Assembly: GCA_022605425.2 (NCBI GenBank)
Contig: CM061246.1
Coordinates: 1,168,501 to 1,232,500, forward strand
From: Hamiltosporidium tvaerminnensis
Lineage: Eukaryota; Microsporidia; Dubosqiidae
Direction: 5' to 3'
DNA: 64,000 bases
Made by a program: the position numbers and the translations under genes. The notes under the pieces are model-generated. The model was not told the DNA's origin. It searched no databases and was given only the letters and a program-made list of their open reading frames with translations. Every line of letters starts with the position of its first letter. The first letter of the stretch is position 1. Below, piece by piece: positions 33,566 through 46,470 of the stretch.

Positions 33566-33700
33566 ATGAGAATTAAAATGTCAATAGAAAACACTAAGAA
33601 TGAGACAAATCAACCAGAAATTACAATTGCATGTAACCGTAGAAATCAAGTTGATCTAATCAAATTGATCTACAAACGTACTTTCGAATCATTAACTTAG
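33566..33700 (+). CDS. Possible 44-residue protein beside the rDNA
   Basis: An ATG seven bases after CCCC (33555-33558) opens 44 codons with ordinary, non-repetitive amino-acid use (for example ENTKNETNQPEITIACNRR), ending at TAG 33698-33700. The region where composition rises towards the rRNA genes begins inside it. It could be a tiny gene, the cut-off 5' end of a larger gene interrupted by the rDNA unit, or part of the rDNA promoter/external spacer read by chance. No family is recognised. Confidence 0.3.
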   Translation: MRIKMSIENTKNETNQPEITIACNRRNQVDLIKLIYKRTFESLT

Positions 33701-33932
33701 TTGTTAATTCACGTGATTTAGATCAATGATCAAATCGATATGGTGTTCTAGTTACTTTGACATGTTCAAGTAACAAATTGGTGTTACATATGGTTACTGC
33801 TCTGATGCAGATTTTGGAGGTTTTCCGTTGTTACTTTGGTTTCTTGTGCTGCTTTATTCATCGGGATTAAGTTATGGACTCAACGAGTCAATTGTGTGTG
33901 ATTTGGATGTGACGTGTAATGGTATATTTGTG
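33701..33932 (+). promoter_or_regulatory. Probable rDNA 5' external spacer/promoter region
   Basis: Composition changes from very AT-rich to balanced before the SSU gene. This suggests that transcribed or conserved rDNA-unit sequence begins around 33600-33700. No specific promoter element can be identified. Confidence 0.35.
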
Positions 33933-35233
33933 CAACAGGTTGATTCTGCCTGACGAGGATGCTTGTCTCTGGGATTAAGCCATGCAAGTCTGGTGAAGCG
34001 AAAGTGGAACTGCGAACGGCTCAGTAGAACGGTGATTATTTAATCGTGTAGGAAGGATAACCGCGGGAAACTGTGGCTAATAACACGAGTAAGACGCCGA
34101 CCCATCAGTTTTATCGTACGGTAAGGGCGTACGATGGCTTTAACGGGTACGGGGGATCAGGGTTTGATTCCGGAGAGGGAGCCTGAGAAACGGCTACCAG
34201 GTCTAAGGACAGCAGCAGGCGCGAAACTTGCCCAATTGGAGAGAGGCAGTTATGAGACGTATATTTTGTAACCGGGGTAGAATACCGGTGATTGACTGGA
34301 GGGCAAGTCTGGTGCCAGCAGCCGCGGTAATTCCAGCTCCAGGAGTGTCATAGTGCATTGCTGCATTTAAAAGGTCCGTAGTCAGTGTTGACAGGGATGC
34401 TAGAAGACACTTTCTTCATGGAGTGTATTGGCATTCTAGGTTAGCATGTAGGAGCGGAAGAGGGCGACTGTATTGCGTAGCGAGAGGTGAAAGTTGACGA
34501 CCTACGTAGGACAAACCGAAGCGAAAGCTGTCGTCCAGTACGTTTCCGGTGATCAAGGACGTAAGCCGGAGGAGCAAAGGTGATTAGAGACCCCTGTAGT
34601 TCCGGCCGTAAACTATGCCAACTGGGTGTTACGTAGTGGTACCCACGAGAAATCAAGTATATGGGCTATGGGGATAGTACGATCGCAAGATTGAAACTTG
34701 AAGAAATTGACGGAAGGACACCACCAGGAGTGGAGTGTGCGGCTTAATTTGACTCAACGCGGGACAACTTACCAGGGCCAGTTGTATGACGAATCTTTGA
34801 TGAGTACGACTAAGTGGTGCATGGCCGTTCACAACATGTGAGGTGACTTTTAGGTTTATTGCTGTAATGTGTGAGACCCTCAGCTACGGCGACTGGGGAC
34901 TATAAGTTTCAGGAAGGAGGGGGCTATAACAGGTCTGTGATGCCCTTAGATGTTCTGGGCTGCACGCGCACTACAATGTTATTTCTAGGTATATTGTAAA
35001 GATAAAGGATAACTCGGTTGGGATTGCGTTCTGTAATGGACGCATGAACCAGGAATTCCTAGTAGTCGCGTGTCACTAACGGGCGACGACTGCGTCCCTG
35101 TTCTTTGTACACACCGCCCGTCGTTATCTAAGATGGTGCTATGTTCGAAGAGGGTTTTCCTTCTGAGGACGTAGGATTAGATTGGATACAAGTCGTAACA
35201 AGGTTGCTGTAGGAGAACCTGCAGCAGGATCAG
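33933..35233 (+). rRNA. Small-subunit (16S-like) rRNA
   Basis: Starts at the conserved CAGGTTGATTCTGCCTGACG (33936) and contains GTGCCAGCAGCCGCGGTAA (34312-34330, the 530 loop), GAAACTTGAAGAAATTGACGG near 34695 and ACACACCGCCCGTCGT near 35110. It ends after the 3' stem region GTAACAAGGTTGCTGTAGG...CAGGATCA. About 1300 nt, the reduced size typical of microsporidia and well below the ~1800 nt of most eukaryotes. Ends are estimated from conserved motifs. Open frames in this region are shadows. Confidence 0.96.
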
Positions 35234-35267
35234 TGATAGTACTTTTATTGTGTAGTTTTTTCATTTT
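35234..35267 (+). other. Internal transcribed spacer
   Basis: A short AT-rich stretch of about 35 bases between the SSU 3' end and the 5.8S-like start of the LSU. Only one spacer is present, as microsporidia lack ITS2. Confidence 0.6.
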
Positions 35268-36942
35268 AAACTCATACAAGGGATCACTTGGCTCCGTATC
35301 CGAGGAAGGCCGGAATAGTTTCCGAGAACTAAGGCCGAACGGCATTTGTAAATGCCTGACTACCCCCTGGACTTAAGCATATTATTAAGGGGAGGAACAA
35401 AAACTAACTAGGATTTCTGTAGTAGCGGCGAGCGAACAAGAAATAGCCCCGAATGTAAGCCTCCGGGCATTGTTAAGATCGTCGTAACGAATTACCGGGA
35501 CAGGTAAGCCATAGAGGGTGATAGCCCCGTAGTGACGAGTAATGGGCAGAGTAGGGTTGCTTGGTAATGCAGCCTGAAGAGGTGGTGGGTTCCATCTAAG
35601 GCTAAATATGAGCGGAGACCGATAGCGTAATAGTACAGCGATGGAAAGGTGAAAAGCTAAAAAGTGCAAAGACGTGAAATTGTATTGAGTATCCTGATAA
35701 CAGGACCCGTCTTGAAACACGGACCAAGGAGTGCATCTGCATAGCAAGTTAAAGGGGGGTTTCCTTTAAGCGTAGCGAAAGCAGATATAGCTGTTCGGAT
35801 GCGACCCGAAGGGCTGTGAACTACACCTGGCCAGGTTGAAGCCATTCGAAAGGATGGTGGAGGACCTAAACTTGTTCTGACGCGCAAATCGATGGTTTGA
35901 GCTGGGTGTAGGGGCGAAAGACCAATCGAACAGCCGGGTAGCTGGTTCCCATCGAAATGTCTCTCAGGACAGCAGACACAAGTTACTTAGTATTATGCGG
36001 TAGAGGAACGGCGGGATGAAAGGGGAGCAATCTCCACATACCGACGAACTGCGAACGTGTACGTGTTATTCTTGTACTAAAGAATAGCGATTATATATGT
36101 GTCTAGTGGGCGCGTTCTGGTAAGCAGGACGTGCGAAGAGGGATCAACCTGACGTACTGATAAGGGGCCTAATCTGGTTTTTCTTAAGGCCGTAGATGAA
36201 TTGTGACAGTAGGGCGGTGGCCATGGAGGTTGGCATCCGGTAAGAAACGTGTTGCAACGTACCTACCGAATTCATGTGCGCCGAAAATGGACGGTACAAG
36301 GCCAGACCCGATGCAGTACTTATAGGTAGATGGGCGTGGTGTATGTGCAGAAGGTTTACCGTGAGGTAAAGTGGAGCATACACTAGTGCTGATCTTGGTG
36401 GTAGTAGTTACAATTCGTGTGTGAATCGCGAAGGCTTCAGGAGAAGGGTTCTTCTAAGACTTCATAAGGAGAAGGTTAGCCGGTCCTGAGATCTCGACAG
36501 GGAATCGGGTTGATATTCCCGAGCCATCTAGGTATTTGGCAACAGTAAATATGGTGTTTACGTCTTAGGCACGACAACAAGGAGGTACCCATTCCTTGTA
36601 GCAGTACTGTATGTAGCGTGTTGTACAGAGCAATACAGACATATGCAATTGTCTTAGCTGGGATCCGTGAAAAAATACCTTTATGACCTAGATGACCGTA
36701 CCGACCGCAGCAGGGCTCCGTACGGTGTATACCGGAAGCGATAGGACAAACGTTAGTTAGGGAATTCGGCAAATTAGATCCGTAACCTCGGGAAAAGGAT
36801 TAGCTCTAAGGAATTAGAACTTTTAGTTACGGGGAATCCGACTGTTTAATAAAAACATAGCTTTGTGGTGGTGTAGTACGTGGACACAAAGTGAATTCTG
36901 CCCAGTGCCCAGCTGTTAAGACAGGTCGGGCTGTATACGCAG

Positions 36943-36996
<54 letters not shown>

Positions 36997-37093
36997 CCTA
37001 ATTAGTGACGCGCACGAAAGGAGCAACGAGATTCCCACTGTCCCGACTAACAACCTGCGAACCCACGAGCCAAGGGAACGGTCTTGGCTATGC

Positions 37094-37130
<37 letters not shown>

Positions 37131-37406
37131 GTGACGCCGGGGTCTTGTGCAGCTGTAGCAAGGTGGGGCAACTGAAAGACCACTAGCTGTGCAAGCGACC
37201 CGTATTTGTCAGATGGGGAGTTTGACTGGGGCGGTACATCTGCTAGACTACAACGCAGATGGCCTAAGGGTGGCTAACTTCGGAGAGAAACCGAGGGTGT
37301 AGTCCAAGGGCAAAAGCCACCCTGACGTATTACTACACGGTAATACGAGGGGAAACCCAGGCCTAGCGATCCCATTGCTTACAGAGCATCTAGCAATGGG
37401 TGACGT

Positions 37407-37438
<32 letters not shown>

Positions 37439-37542
37439 AGCCGAGCGACCCTAGCGACGCTGCTTTTTGATTCTTCGATGTCGGCTCTTCCTATCATGGT
37501 GCAGCAGAAGGCACCTAGTGTTGGATTGTTCACCCACTAACA

Positions 37543-37580
<38 letters not shown>

Positions 37581-37890
37581 TAGTTTTACACTACTGCTAC
37601 GGTACTAAGGGAGCAGATGCTAGTACGAAAGGAACGAATCTGCAGGACCTCTTGTCGTGCTTATATCTGGTAAGGTACGGGCTAAGCAACGTCCTGGCAC
37701 GGAAGAGCTGAAGGCCTCTAAGCTTCAACGTGGCCCTACTGTACTATCTGGCATGAAGACGACGTGCTTGGGTGCTGCAGCTGTAATCCACAAGATCGCG
37801 AGTGGATGAGGCTAGCAAGCACTCATGACGAGAGATGATCACCACCTCCACGTGGTTCTCGTTGGGTAACGCCAAGAGTGATCAACAACA
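35268..37890 (+). rRNA. Large-subunit (23S-like) rRNA with fused 5.8S-like 5' end
   Basis: Begins with a 5.8S-like sequence (GGATCACTTGGCTCC, 35281-35295) that runs directly into LSU sequence without an ITS2. Landmarks are CTTAAGCATATTATTAAG near 35374, CTCTTAAGGTAGCCAAATGCC (36970-36990, the conserved domain IV region), GGGATAACTGGCTTGTGGC (37422-37440, peptidyl-transferase region) and AGTACGAAAGGAACG (37622-37636, sarcin-ricin loop). About 2.6 kb. The site that R2 elements use in arthropods, within TTAAGGTAGCCAAATG, is uninterrupted, so this unit is not occupied. The 3' end is estimated. Confidence 0.95.
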
Positions 37891-38447
37891 AAAGCATGTA
37901 AAATTAAAAAGAATAAAACTCAAAAAAAAGTAAATAAAAAAATGATTTTAAATAAAATAATAAAATTGGATAAATACAACGAAAGAAACATTTTAGCACC
38001 TTACAAAAAGGATCTAAGCAAAAAAACGCAAATGCTTTTTTTACATAATCTATTTGTGTGACATTTAAATAATTTCCACTAATTCTACTTATAAGAAGGC
38101 ACATACCAGATATGTTTTAAAATATCACTTTTTAAAGATTAGAGTCTTTATGTATGCTTGGATCTCATTACCAATTTGATTTTTAAATACATTTCTTCCT
38201 TTATATAAGCAAAAACTATTTTTCAAAAGACAGCATCGAGATTTCTAATTGAGAAAAATTTAGTATCATACCTATTATTTTTTTCATATACTTCAAAGTT
38301 TTCAAAATTTTTTAAATATAAGACTTGTACTGTAATATTCTGCTTACCTGCATATATTATTTTAAAGAAACGCCAACTTTTTAATATTCACAAATTGTTT
38401 TTCATTAATAAATTAAAGGAATGTTCAAATAACCATAATTTTTTACT
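37891..38447. other. AT-rich spacer after rDNA
   Basis: No second rRNA unit, 5S gene or repeat seen before the D element. A 66-codon minus-strand frame here (37904-38104) is low-complexity. Confidence 0.5.
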
Positions 38448-38711
38448 TTAACGAATTATATATCAGTAATGCCTCAAAGAAGACAGATCCTTACTTAATG
38501 GTTTGCAATAAAACCAGGTTGTGTTAACTTAAAATGTGTATGTGTGGGATAAAGGGAGACGTGTGACCTTCTAGAACCGAAGTCGGATTGCGGATATGGT
38601 GGCTATACATAGCCGGGTCGGTTTATAAGGAATTTTGTGTGTTGTAGATTTGGCTGATCTTAAGGAAAATAAACCGAATTTTATTTATTTATTTATTAAC
38701 GAATTATATAT
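38448..38711 (+). mobile_element. Retroelement D, 5'-truncated copy with 16 bp target-site duplication
   Basis: The insert 38464-38695 lies between two copies of TTAACGAATTATATAT (38448-38463 and 38696-38711). It ends in TTTA repeats, the microsatellite-like tail of some non-LTR elements. No ORF of its own; it holds only the last coding bases and a 3' untranslated region of about 200 bases. Over about 228 bases it is identical to the copy at the right end of the window except for a 4-base insertion (CTTA) and the tail unit. Confidence 0.8.
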
Positions 38712-41700
38712 ATTTCCATTAATTTCTAGGTTCTAGAAAGATTGAAAAAGATAACGGCCTAATACATTACATATTTAAATATCCAAACCTATTAAAATAC
38801 CATATATGACATCAAAATGTAATTTTATAAAAATATAAACAATCATAGAATTACTGTATTCATGTTTAGAATATAAAAATGGCCGAAGATCTTAACCTTT
38901 TAATCATTTGAATCATAAATTCAAAAAAAAAGAATATATTTGTCAATCTTAGATAACATATAAATAAAAAGCAAAGAATTTAATGACATAAATGGGTTAT
39001 AAAAACCATGTATGCACATTATAGAAAAAATTTCTTAACTAGCGTCTCTTTGTTCATAAAATGATAGATCTTGCGCAAAAATACTTTAAAGGATATATAA
39101 ATAATTTTTAAAAAAAAACTTTATGAGATGAATAAACAAAATACTTCGTGGCTTTATTTATTTGACATTAAATAAAAATTGAAATTTTTATATAGCGTTA
39201 TAATTTATATTTGCTAAGTTTTGAATTATGAATCTAATTACATAGAAATGAAAAAGCAAAATATAGAGGCATATTTGCCAATAATAATTTACTCAAAAAA
39301 AATAATGGTAGATTTAATGATTCGAATGTTTAAAATAGATAGACAAAGCTCATTTATAAAATTCTAAAATTTAAATTTTTAGATCATAAATCAGTATCAA
39401 GCATAAATTTCTGTTTGGTAATGATTAAAAAAATTTTTTGTTAACCATTGCAAAATTGGATTTTCAAGTTATAACTTAACGGATCTAGTATTAAGAAAAT
39501 TTAGAACAACAAATATAATTTTCTCGGTCAACCAAATAAATATATTAAAATAAAAGAATGAATTAAGTGAAATTTTTGTAGTATAAAAAATAATAGTTTT
39601 TTGGTACTACAGAGTTAACAAATTACACTAAAAGAAAGATATACTAGAAATATGGAAACAATTCAATAGATTGAAAAAGAAAATAAAACTATAAAATAGT
39701 ATAATAAGCGAAATGATAAACTTCTAATGATTGAAATTTAAGTTATAATGGTTCATGACTTCTATTTTTATTAAAAAAATTAAATTTAAATATGAATTTT
39801 AGGTTAGTACAATATTAAAAATTCTGAAAATATACAATAATTGGATGGTTATACCCTTTTGGCAATAGAAAAAAACCTATTAGAATATCTTTAGAGAACT
39901 ATAGCAAACTGCCAACATGATTTGTCACAAGGAATGCATATTTTTCTAAAATATAATGGCTTTTAAATTAATTTTAGAATAATATATTTTATAATGTTAT
40001 ATTATATCATTTAAAACTCTTAAAAATCATTATATTTATATGAATGTTATAATAATTAATGCCAAAATGATAAAATAATATTAAGAGATATTAACATTTG
40101 TTTTAAAATAATTATCATATAGTAATATGACTATAAATTAATCGAAAAATATTTTTTTTGTGTAATTAACGGAAAAATTCATAAATATAAACGAAATAAA
40201 AAAGACTTTACAACATATATATTTATTAAATCGCGTCACGGTATATGAAAAGCAATTGTTTTAATCGTTTCACAACAGCTAACAACTTATTAAGTAAACC
40301 ATAATCTCATATTCCACTACAATGGGATTTAAGTCGTTTTGTGAATGTTTCAAAACAAAGAAGGTTTTCCAATCAAAATAGTTGTTAAACCATATCCAAC
40401 CTTCCTCTTTTTTTAACCTCGATGTGATTTATTAATGTTAATTCTGAAAAATTCTGCACGAATAAAATAATACACACAATTTTTAATCTATATCTTTAAT
40501 TTTTATTTGATATTTATACTAAAACTTGAATAAAACTAGTTATAATTACAATTTTTAAAAAAAATAAAAATCCACATGCATAGGGAATATGAAGTACAAG
40601 CTAAATAAACCGTAAATATATACAAACCAGAATTATATAAAATATTTCAATTTAAATATATTAGAAATAAACGTCTTTAACTATAAAATGAATGTTTCTT
40701 TTCTTAAATTTATCATTAGCTGAAGTATTTAAATAATAGGTTTTTGAAATCATAATGGAATCGTTTATTCTATAGAAAACTGCAATATTTAATTAAAACT
40801 GATAAGTAAAATTACGTTTTTGTAATTTATATTAGTTTTCTATTTACTTCCATTGAAGCTTACAATTAAATGACTATGATGTGTAGAACCCTATTAAAAA
40901 AAACCTACAGAGATTGTAAGTATATTATAAAACTAAATTTCTTGTTTCGGTTTGAATAAAAATAATTATAAATAATTTAAGAAGAGGTTAGTTAATGTCT
41001 ATTATATTATATCCAAGAGAAAAAAAAATTTTGTTTCATCAAAATAATAAATACGGAAACAATTTTTTCAGAATAAAATAAAGGTATAAAAAATTTAAAA
41101 CAATAAAGAATTAGAAGAACATTAACAATTTATTAAAATTTATCAAAATATTACATGGTCTAAAACAAAAAAATTTTATTTCGTTAATATATAATAATTT
41201 TTAACTTCAACTAGCAGTAAAGAAGTAAATCACTGACTGAGATTTTATAAATTAGAATCGAGTTTTCTTCTTTAAAAAGTAAAAATAATATATATTTTAT
41301 CTTTAATTTAAAAAGTTTTTGTGATCTAAATTTCCTTTAGAATACCATTTTACGAATATTTAATACATATTTCAAACATAGCATAAATAAAAAATAACAA
41401 AAAATCATACAGATGACTTCTATGCGCCTTGTATTAATCAGATATCAGATCGAAAAAGACGGATATTCCGAGATATTAAGAACAAAAAACAATTCAAAAT
41501 ATACAACTTTAAAATTAATAATTTTATAAACAAGAAAAAATATTTTAAATTGATTTTCGTATATTAAGACTTCTAAGGCTGTTAATAAATAATCAAATAT
41601 TGTAAAATTCATCATGGTGTAATTTATGTTGTTCTAACGTAATGGTATACATAAATATCACAATTTATAAGCTTTAAAGCCGTATTTCAGGATGAGAATA

Positions 41701-42349
41701 TTACTTTACCCTTCTCAAATATTTAAAAATGAACATTTTAATCAAAGCAAAACAACTGTCTAGCCTATGATTAAGCCATAAGATGGAATATTTTTAGTTT
41801 AATATAACTACATTCAAACTTTATTTATGTTACATTCATTATATTCACTATATATTCGAAATTTTTTTATAAAATTAAAATATAAGAGTAATAAAAAGAT
41901 AGCGTTATTTTATCTATAAATTACATAGATATCATCAAAATATATAAAAACAAAATATCTTATAAAAAAAAGCTTCAAGTAGAAATTGAAGATGCTGAAT
42001 AGTCAGATAGAAAAATTCTTGTAGATAATAATCCTACTTTTACTTATATACGAAATATACAATCGTGTATATATTATACTACATTTTAATAAAATGTCTG
42101 AACACATTTATAATTTAATACATTTGGTAATTGATTATATAAAAGTTATTTGATCTTATTAAAATTTCTTTTTAAAAAAATTAATAATTTTGTGAGATTA
42201 TAATGTAATTTTTGGTTTTTTACATGTTAGGTTCTATGTGCATTTAAAAATAACAAGTCGACCGAGTTTCTTTATATAGTACTTGTCATCGGAACGAGCA
42301 GATCTGATTTGTAAAAATGGCTTTAAACCAGATATATTCTCATGAGTGT
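38696..42349 (+). repeat. Left arm of large inverted repeat
   Basis: About 3.65 kb that matches, in reverse complement, 60015-63691. Homology was followed by eye at the outer end (ATTTCCATTAATTTCTAG), in the middle (CGCGTCACGGTATATGA near 40233) and at the inner end (ACATGTTAGGTTCTATGTGC near 42222). It stops at CATGAGTGT 42349. The arms differ at roughly one base in ten, with small gaps. No recognisable gene family is present. Confidence 0.88.
41445..41615 (-). CDS. 56-codon frame shared by both inverted-repeat arms (left copy)
   Basis: ATG-initiated frame with the pattern FDYLLTALEVLIY...NISEYPSFSI. The matching frame in the right arm is open over the same span and ends at the same codon. 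Differences between the two copies are mostly amino-acid changing and cluster in one stretch, which does not look like purifying selection. The sequence is rich in Phe, Ile and Leu, as AT-rich DNA would give by chance. It is listed because the frame survives in both arms, not because a function is known. Confidence 0.2.
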   Translation of the reverse strand: MMNFTIFDYLLTALEVLIYENQFKIFFLVYKIINFKVVYFELFFVLNISEYPSFSI

Positions 42350-43679
42350 AAGTTGCACAAGTAATTAAATCTAACATTGTTAAATTAAAAAAGAAGACGT
42401 GTGATACCTACTCTATTATGCTATTATCTCAAAATTTAATCCCTTCATGTTCGATATAATTCTTTCATAGAACAAGATCAAAATATTTAATTTATATTGT
42501 GAGCAGTCTCGCATTTATTAACCAATATCATGTGTTATATCATATTTAAGCATTATAGTTTATAATCTAACCAAAGGGCTTTATAATTTTCTTACATTAC
42601 ATGGATTTTTAGTTAATTTATTGCTTGGCTTTTCTTAAGTTCCAAAAAAGAAATATACTATTAATACGTTAAAGTAAAAAAGATTTTTCTGCTCCATTCA
42701 TTTTTTGGTCTTTTATGTGATATTTTAAGCGAGACTTATGATAGAATAATCATTTTGAAACAGCGTCCAGGAATATTCTTTAACTGAATGCTTGTTCTTA
42801 AAAAGCCGCAAATATAAGTTTATAGTAAACGTGAGAATGGTGTAAAACAACGTATCATAAACGCCTTTTTATTGTATTATTTTTCTCTGCATAAATTTTT
42901 TCTGTAATACCAGAATTTTTTTGATTTTCAACTTCAAAGAAATTCAGATTATTTTAAAGATATATGATTACTAAGATAATGTAGGTCAGTGTTATTAACT
43001 ATTATCTCATGCATATAATATGTATATTATTGAGATATACTATAAATCAATTCCATCGTTTTGTAATTTTTAAAATGAAACTCTCTTATATCCTTAATGA
43101 GATTCAGAAAACTATAAGGATTTTCTTTAAAAAATTTAGTTTTCTTTAGATATTTGTTAATCCTAAAACCAGTTTAAATAACCCAGATAATTTAAAAATT
43201 TGTTTTTTTAATGGTGTATAAGAAAGATTTATATCTTACAGTCCTAAATGTTTTTTATAATTTTGACTAGTTCTAATCTTTTCGAAACGCAGTAATTGTT
43301 AAAACAGATTTGAAAAACATTTTTACGACTAACATTTTTCTTTAAATACGTTTTTTACTACAAAAATATAATAGATTTATATTTTAAATTCTTGCATTTT
43401 ATACAATCATCTTTAGGGTTATATATCTGTTAAATGTTTATTATATTTGTAAGTAATATATTTATTAGATGGAATATAAATACAAGAATAGAAAGAAAAG
43501 CACCAAGCACTTAATAAAGTGAGCAAAGAAATGTACAAAAAAATTTAAGCAAAATTTAGATGGGAAATATAGATAGGCATACTTGATATTTTTCTCCATA
43601 TATTCTGTATTTAGATATAATAAACTAAAAATATTTTTAGTATAATAAGAATAAAAAAGAAAAATGCAAGTATACGATC
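42350..43679. other. AT-rich start of the loop between the inverted arms
   Basis: No gene or repeat recognised. Confidence 0.5.
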
Positions 43680-43805
43680 AGAAGAAATAATAAAATAAGA
43701 AAATTTTAAAATTTTCTTTTGAAAATAAATCCGGGAGTAAAAATATATTTATAAATCGAGAAATAGAAACCAAATGTATGACGACTATTGTGTTGTAAGG
43801 CGCCC

Positions 43806-45457
43806 ATGGGCAAAAGAAAAATATCGGGAGCAGTTGAAAATCGCAAAAAATCAAGATGTGAGAATACGGGTGTGAAGAGTAGGAATTTCGACGACTTTGT
43901 TTCCAGCTCATCGAGGACTAGCCACCCTCGAGTTGTGAGCCCAATCGACTGTTTTTTTTCGGCATCTTCGAAACAGAAGGAGTGTGCGGCAGCCACGCAC
44001 AAGGAGAGTAAAAAGTGTACAGATAATAGGGATGTAAGGAGTTTTTTTGGGACAAGCATGCCAAAGCACACACGGGATGTGCCGCTGACCAGCCAGCGAA
44101 GTTTCCCGGAGGAGAAAGAGACACAGACTTTGTCTGTTCTTCATGCATTGCTTCTAAGAAAATAACACTCCTTGAAAAAAGAGTGGAAAAATTAGAAGAA
44201 GAGGAAAAGAGATATAAAAAAACTCTTATGTTGGCAAAAACCAACTCGATTGCTTTAGAGGTACACTTTAAAGAAATTGAGAAGCTACGTAAAGTACCTA
44301 AAAGTTCGCGTAGGTGCCGTACTCACAAGTGCGTGATAACGGCAGTAGCACCTGTTTCCTCGGTTAGGCTAAAGGCAGGAGCCAGAGACCCTCAGGCTGA
44401 TCCAGCAGTCAGTGAGTTAGTCTGCAACGCTGCAGAACTAACAGAGAAACCACTCGAGCAGAATTTGGTGGTAAATGAGGCGAAATCTCAGTCTTTCGGG
44501 CCAACTTTGTCCGCACGATATGCAATGGCTAAAGCTCGGTCTTTGGATAAACAGATAGTGTTACGGACTGACAGTTCTACTGATCTGACTGCAAATGCTG
44601 TTGACTCTCTTGCTGTTGGAGTCTGCCCAGCGGAAGTGCTGATCTGCATAGCAGCAGAATCTCAAAACTTACAAATCGAACGTGCAATGAATGTAAGTCA
44701 TCAAGGGGCGAGGCTCGTTGAATGTGGTACGGGCAATACCACACTGCCTCCGATAGCAACTCCTCGTTCTATCGAAAAAAAGTTACCTGAAAAGACATCC
44801 GTAAGTGCTTCAGGAAAAGGTCTTAAGGATAATAAAAAGGAATTATCCAAGAGCAAAGCAACTGGTAACCCAGCCAGTAAACCGAGAGCCGTCAAATTGC
44901 AGACTGCTAAAAAGCCTTCCTTCGATCGTACTAAGGCACCTTCGAAGCAGAGTAGAGGGAAACTTAACTTAAACAGAGCACAGTGTGAGGATGTTGTGCA
45001 AGGCAAATCACCATTTGTCTTGAATAGGTTTGTGCTTCTTTACTTAGATGGAGTTAAAGTGAACAAACCCGCTTATTTAAGAGCAGTCTTAGAGAACGGG
45101 GGCGTTAAATCTTACTACGTAAAGCATGTAGGCTTCACTAAGGAAGGCCTGTTAGAGTTGCTTGTTAATGCTAACAGTATGGACAAGGTTAAAGCCATTT
45201 TTACAGAATTTAAAAATGTTAAGACGTTTGATAACTATCTTAACAGAGGCAGTCTCGAAGAGATTGGTGAGCGGTTATCTGACCTTAAGCGCAGACTCTC
45301 ATGGGTCGAGCGATTTATAGATAACCCGCCGGTTAGGAGGTTCCTTAGCATTCTGAAGCATATTTCAGCTCAGAATGCCTCTCAAGAAGCCTCGAAAATC
45401 TTCTATGGACTAGAAGATGTGGTACTTGAGGAGCCAAAGAGCTTCTCTAGCCTATAG
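43806..45457 (+). pseudogene. Retrotransposon ORF1 (nucleic-acid chaperone type), one frameshift
   Basis: The first part is open from an ATG at 43806 to 44165 in one frame. A frame change near 44125 leads into a frame open to 45457. The first part is basic (MGKRKISG...). The junction region reads CSSCIASKK, followed by a heptad-like LLEKRVEKLEEEEKRYKK coiled coil. The middle is low-complexity and Lys/Ser-rich. The C-terminal 160 residues look globular, with RFVLLYLDGVKVNKPAYLRAV and a following alpha/beta pattern that could be an RRM-like fold. ORF1 proteins coat the element RNA. With the shift the protein would be about 550 residues. Confidence 0.7.
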
Positions 45458-45687
45458 TCAGGACTGTCTGAACTGTTGACACCTGCCAACAGATAAAGCC
45501 GTGCAAAGCAAGCCCTGCGGTATACTTTGTGTGGGGTGTACCGCATAGGCATCGTAGTGTTTTTGCTGAAACACTACAGGCGAAAGGTTCCAAAGGTACG
45601 TCTGTCAAGCGAGTTATCAAGCGAGATGGACGTAGACGACTTGATGGGACTGTTGAGAGTGGGATAGACCCGGAAACAGTGTAAGCT

Positions 45688-46470
45688 GTGAGTAGGAAAC
45701 ATCTTGGGTACTGCAAAACCCATACACTAGGGAGAAAAAAGTCTGTCGGAATTTGCACGGAATCGTATGGTAATCTTAGATTACTTACGCTAAATGTAAA
45801 TTCCTTTGGATCAAAACGAGAGGAGGTTCTAATGCTAACCGGTAAACTCCACCCAGACATTTTATGTCTCCAAGAGACATTACGCTACACAGAGAGTTCT
45901 CGGCACGTTATTCCGGGATACGAGGTGATTGAAAGCTTTGCAAACAAGGAGGAAAAAGATGGTAGAGGACTGGTTTTAGCTGTGCGTTGTGTTAGATCTT
46001 ACGCTATCGTCAGTTGAAGTACATCCTAACTTATTGGCTGGCAGTGTTTGTGGCAAAAAAGCGTCTGGTGGCTGGTTTAAATTGCTTGTTGTTAACCTGT
46101 ACATTCCTCCGAAATGTTCACTATACGGCAACAGAGCGGAAACGCTCGAAGCTCTAGGATCTTTTCTTGTTAGCGAAAACAAGAAAAACGGTTTAGATGA
46201 TATTCTAGTCATAGGCGAGCGGAATATGACTCAAGAAGAGGCTGCTAGGTTCCTGGCTGTCAAAAACCCTATAGCCCTAATAAATGGTTATTCGAAGCAC
46301 TGCGAGCTACACGTGCAGCAGCACACAGTGCGAATAGATGCATTGACCACTGCCTGTTTCTGAAAAGAGAGTGGACGGAGGTAGTTAAAGTGCACAGGAA
46401 ATGGGATATATCGGATCACCTTTCTGTAACTGTTGACGTTAGGGTGGATACGCTCATCCGAGCCGTACAC
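45688..46470 (+). pseudogene. Retrotransposon ORF2: apurinic-like endonuclease
   Basis: Three overlapping frames show the endonuclease motifs in order: LTLNVNSFGSKREEV and PDILCLQETL (metal-binding Asn and Glu), VVNLYIPP, DDILVIGERN (GDFN in active enzymes; the aspartate is lost here) and DISDHLSVTV (catalytic SDH). The first frame opens with GTG rather than ATG. Two frameshifts and the damaged GDFN box indicate inactivity. In intact elements this enzyme nicks the target DNA. Confidence 0.8.

Noticed and set aside
34441-36772. Six open frames of 64-120 codons over this interval
   Set aside because: They lie inside the SSU and LSU rRNA genes, whose conserved motifs are unmistakable.
38461-38700. 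Solo LTR of a Ty3/Gypsy element
   Set aside because: No TG...CA ends or short 4-6 bp duplication; the TTTA tail and 16 bp duplication fit a non-LTR insertion.
43788-43805. Start of retrotransposon ORF1 at TTG 43788
   Set aside because: An ATG six codons later (43806) is a better start; nothing supports the TTG.
43678-44244. Minus-strand frames opposite ORF1
   Set aside because: Antisense shadows of the higher-G+C ORF1; no motif.
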